A DNA stretch of 22,276 nt from DATBGS01 sp036557885 (lineage in GTDB: Bacteria > Chloroflexota > Ktedonobacteria > Ktedonobacterales > DATBGS01): positions 1 through 22,276 of the forward strand of contig DATBGS010000177.1 in NCBI GenBank assembly GCA_036557885.1. Direction: 5' to 3'. The notes under the pieces are model-generated. The model was not told where the DNA came from. It searched no databases and saw only the letters and a program-made list of their open reading frames with translations. Made by a program: the position numbers and the translations under genes. Below, one piece after another: positions 20,325-22,276 of this stretch. Every line of letters begins with the position of its first letter. Within the stretch, counting starts at the first letter, position 1.

Positions 20325-21368
20325 CTAGCGCGGCGGCGCGGTAGACTCTCGCACTACAAGGTCTGGTAGTTCCAGGCGATCTTCTACGGGTTCGTCATTG
20401 AGGAGCTTCAACAACATCTGCATCGCCAGCGTACCGATCAGCTTTTTGCGCTGGCTGATGGTGGTCAGCGGCGGCGCGGCATAGGCAGCAAGCACAATAT
20501 CGTCGTAGCCAACGATGCTCAACTCTTCTGGCACCTGTATCTTTTTTTTCCGGTTCCGGCACGCATGAAGCAAGCCAAGGGCTACGCTGTCATTATAGGC
20601 TACAATAGCCGTCGCCCCTACCTTCCTATCAAGGAAGTAGTCCAGGTAGGCTTCTCCGACTCCCAGGTCTTCTTTCGACGAAGCCTCGCTCGTCTTCTCC
20701 GCAATCTTCACCAGATTTTCGCGGTAGACGCCTGCCGCGATCATAGCAGCCTGATAGCCTTCTAGCCGCTGGCCGCTCGATTTCGGGCGGCTCTTGACCC
20801 CCAGGTAGCCAATAGCTGTATGCCCCAATTCTAAAAGGTGATTTACCGCTTGCTCTGCTCCGTTGGGATCATTATTGGCAATCCAGCAGAGCGAGCGATC
20901 ATGCGGCTTAAGCTGGGCGTTAATCAGGACCGTTGGAATGTTGATCTGGAGCAAGCGATCTTTGTACTGCTCGGTGATTCTTGACGCTCCAGTGAGGATG
21001 CCCGCAACACGATGGCGGCGCAATCGCTCAATGATCTCCAATTCACCTTCTGCGGTGTTGGTCGAAACCGCCAGGAGAATGCTGATGCCCTGTGGCTGGG
21101 CGACCTCCTGAATGCCAACGGTCAGTTCAGCAAAGAAAGGATCTCCCAGAGCTGGGGTCACCAGGCCAATCGTGTTGCTGCGTACACCACGCAAGCCCTG
21201 GGCAAGCGCGTTGGGCGCGTACCCCAATTCGGCGGCCAACTTCTGAATAGCCTGGCGCTTCTCCTGGCTGATGAGCGGGCTATCTCGCAAGGCCCGCGAC
21301 ACAGTGGTATAGGAAATACCGCCAGCCGCCTTAGCAATATCTCTCAGTGTCACCTCATGCTTGCCCAC
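20325..21368 (-). CDS. LacI-family transcriptional regulator
   Basis: The 347-residue protein has an N-terminal LacI HTH (VTLRDIAKAAGGISYTTVSR) with the hinge helix NALAQGLRG, then a periplasmic-binding-protein-like sensor domain starting SNTIGLVTPALGDPFFAELT and ending near VVRESTAPPR; SIVGYDDIVLAAYAAPPLTT is the typical late motif. Such proteins repress sugar-use genes and respond to a sugar. I chose the GTG at 21368 because AGAGGAGGT lies seven bases upstream; the ATG at 21404 has no such site. The helix-turn-helix has one extra residue in the turn (AGGIS where AGVS is usual). No sugar transport or hydrolase operon is adjacent, except possibly genes beyond the window. Confidence 0.9.
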   Translation of the reverse strand: MGKHEVTLRDIAKAAGGISYTTVSRALRDSPLISQEKRQAIQKLAAELGYAPNALAQGLRGVRSNTIGLVTPALGDPFFAELTVGIQEVAQPQGISILLAVSTNTAEGELEIIERLRRHRVAGILTGASRITEQYKDRLLQINIPTVLINAQLKPHDRSLCWIANNDPNGAEQAVNHLLELGHTAIGYLGVKSRPKSSGQRLEGYQAAMIAAGVYRENLVKIAEKTSEASSKEDLGVGEAYLDYFLDRKVGATAIVAYNDSVALGLLHACRNRKKKIQVPEELSIVGYDDIVLAAYAAPPLTTISQRKKLIGTLAMQMLLKLLNDEPVEDRLELPDLVVRESTAPPR

Positions 21369-21443
21369 CGGCTTGACCTCCTCTCTTTGCTGTTGTGGTC
21401 GCATACGCTTTGTGGTGTGTTGTTTACGCTATTCTACGGTCGC

Positions 21444-21536
21444 TTACCAAACGTGTGCATAGATGGCCCAAAAAAGTTTTTTTTCAGCGATGGATAGGGC
21501 TGTCAAAGCAGGGAACGCGCTCCTTGGGTCTTGCAT
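21444..21536 (-). CDS. Possible 30-residue upstream ORF in the lacI-type leader
   Basis: This short frame begins with an ATG at 21536 directly behind a strong GGAGGGGGAGCT and encodes MQDPRSAFPALTALSIAEKK then LFWAIYAHVW. It lies in the leader between the promoter at 21643 and the regulator start at 21368. The strong ribosome binding site is the only evidence; it could be a regulatory leader peptide or chance. Confidence 0.3.
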   Translation of the reverse strand: MQDPRSAFPALTALSIAEKKLFWAIYAHVW

Positions 21537-21642
21537 AGCTCCCCCTCCAAAACAAACAGCCCGCATCGAGAACTGCTTACTTGCAATTCCCTACGGGACA
21601 ATTCCTAGACTATTTTTCTGGATTTTTACAGCTCTTGTATGT

Positions 21643-21671
21643 AGTGTAGCATAGCACATCTTATCAGTCAA
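21643..21671 (-). promoter_or_regulatory. Promoter for the LacI-family gene
   Basis: On the minus strand, TTGACT (21666-21671) and TACACT (21643-21648) are 17 bases apart. Transcription would give a leader of about 270 bases before the GTG at 21368, containing the short frame at 21444-21536. Confidence 0.6.
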
Positions 21672-21914
21672 AAGGAAAGAGAGACTCTCCCTTTTCAGCA
21701 ATTGGCTTAATTGTCGCATAGGAGCGCGGCGATGGTTGCACAAGAGATATTCTGCTGCTTTATGCACAAAATGTGCTAAATTTTTCTGCATTAGGAGTAT
21801 TTTGGCGCAGTTCTGCCGCGTCTCTGTCGAAAATATCGTAAAATAAAGTCACAGAATAAGCGTGCGGTAGAGCGTTCCGATGTTCTTTTACTTCCCTTGT
21901 AAGGAGCCGTCACT
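21672..21914. other. AT-rich intergenic stretch before the XRE-type gene
   Basis: The composition is clearly richer in A and T than the rest of the window. It must hold the promoter of the gene at 21915; TAAAAT near 21838 is a possible -10 but no good -35 accompanies it. I see no other feature. A 66-codon minus-strand frame crossing this part has no ribosome binding site. Confidence 0.35.
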
Positions 21915-22276
21915 GTGGCAGAGATGAGATTCGCTGAGTACCTGAAGGAATTGCTGGAGAAACGAGGGAAGCGCCCCATCAGGCTGGCAGAGGGAATTGG
22001 GGTTGATTCCTCTGTGGTGTATAAATGGCTCAAGGATACCAACGCCCCCGGTTTTGGGAGTGAGCATGTCAACAATATCAAAGAGTTTCTCGCGCTGGAT
22101 GACCAGGAATTCGCCCTGCTGAAGCAAGCACAAGCCACTTCGCTGAGGGAGAAGCAGCCCCCTCCTCCGCTCTGGACGGTAGCGCCAGCCCATCTCTACG
22201 GAGCAAAAGGGATGATCGAGGCGGCCATTAACCTTATTGCCAAACTTCCTGCTCCACCAGAGGATCAGAGCCAGGA
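21915..22276 (+). CDS. XRE-type helix-turn-helix protein (5' part only)
   Basis: The frame is open to the window edge (120 codons). The GTG start at 21915 has AAGGAG eight bases upstream; an ATG three codons later is an alternative. The N-terminal 65 residues form a helix-turn-helix: FAEYLKELLEKRGKRPIRLA, then GIGVDSSVVYKWLKD as the recognition region. A linker (REKQPPPPLWTVAPAHLYG) leads towards a second domain that begins near the edge (MIEAAINLIAKLP). In this lineage such HTH parts often head longer regulators with NB-ARC, TPR or sensor domains, but the window does not show which. Confidence 0.75.
   Translation, partial: MAEMRFAEYLKELLEKRGKRPIRLAEGIGVDSSVVYKWLKDTNAPGFGSEHVNNIKEFLALDDQEFALLKQAQATSLREKQPPPPLWTVAPAHLYGAKGMIEAAINLIAKLPAPPEDQSQ

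Noticed and set aside
21591..21791. A 66-codon minus-strand frame
   Set aside because: It has no ribosome binding site and spans the promoter assigned to the LacI-type gene.

Overview
The window looks like chromosome of a GC-rich, filamentous-type Chloroflexota, most likely the class Ktedonobacteria. This is an inference from gene content: tandem Ser/Thr kinases with proline-rich linkers and DUF4190-like membrane tails, several aminoglycoside-phosphotransferase-fold enzymes, and very small membrane proteins. No rRNA, tRNA, CRISPR array or intact insertion sequence was found. Strong sigma70-type promoters (TTGACN-17-TATANT) are easy to see.

Layout, left to right. 1-860: the 5' part of an unknown gene on the minus strand with a long structured leader and its own promoter. 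860-1625: non-coding, dominated by a composite inverted repeat. 1626-6201: trmB, a spectinomycin-kinase-like phosphotransferase, a peptidoglycan amidase, a cation exchanger and a small membrane protein. 6324-7515: a CGNR/ABATE regulator and a two-gene small-protein operon, read from two overlapping face-to-face promoters around a perfect palindrome. 7741-8800: an unknown two-TM protein and a small helical protein.

8797-15406 is a cluster of four Ser/Thr kinases, all on the minus strand. Two kinases plus a small protein and a decayed nucleotidyltransferase form one tightly packed operon. Three of the promoters share their architecture, and two share an identical 25-nt box with a small palindrome over the -35. 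15553-17900 holds a membrane-anchored GH3 glycosidase and a second member of the unknown family seen at the left edge. 18273-19926 holds a streptomycin-kinase-like enzyme, a BrnT-like protein and a small membrane protein. 20112-22276 has a candidate structured RNA, a LacI-family regulator with a long leader and possible uORF, and the start of an XRE-type regulator.

The most interesting signal is the pair of unknown paralogues at 1-531 and 17091-17900. About 17 kb apart, they share a leader RNA with the same order of elements: promoter, imperfect stem, 7-bp stem with a UAGUU loop and a swapped closing pair, CCUGG/CCAGG hairpin, and matching Shine-Dalgarno region. The proteins are much more diverged than the leader core, which suggests a conserved cis-regulatory RNA controlling an undescribed gene family. 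REP-like palindromes (core TGTAGCCCCGGC...GCCGGGGCTACA) punctuate intergenic regions throughout.
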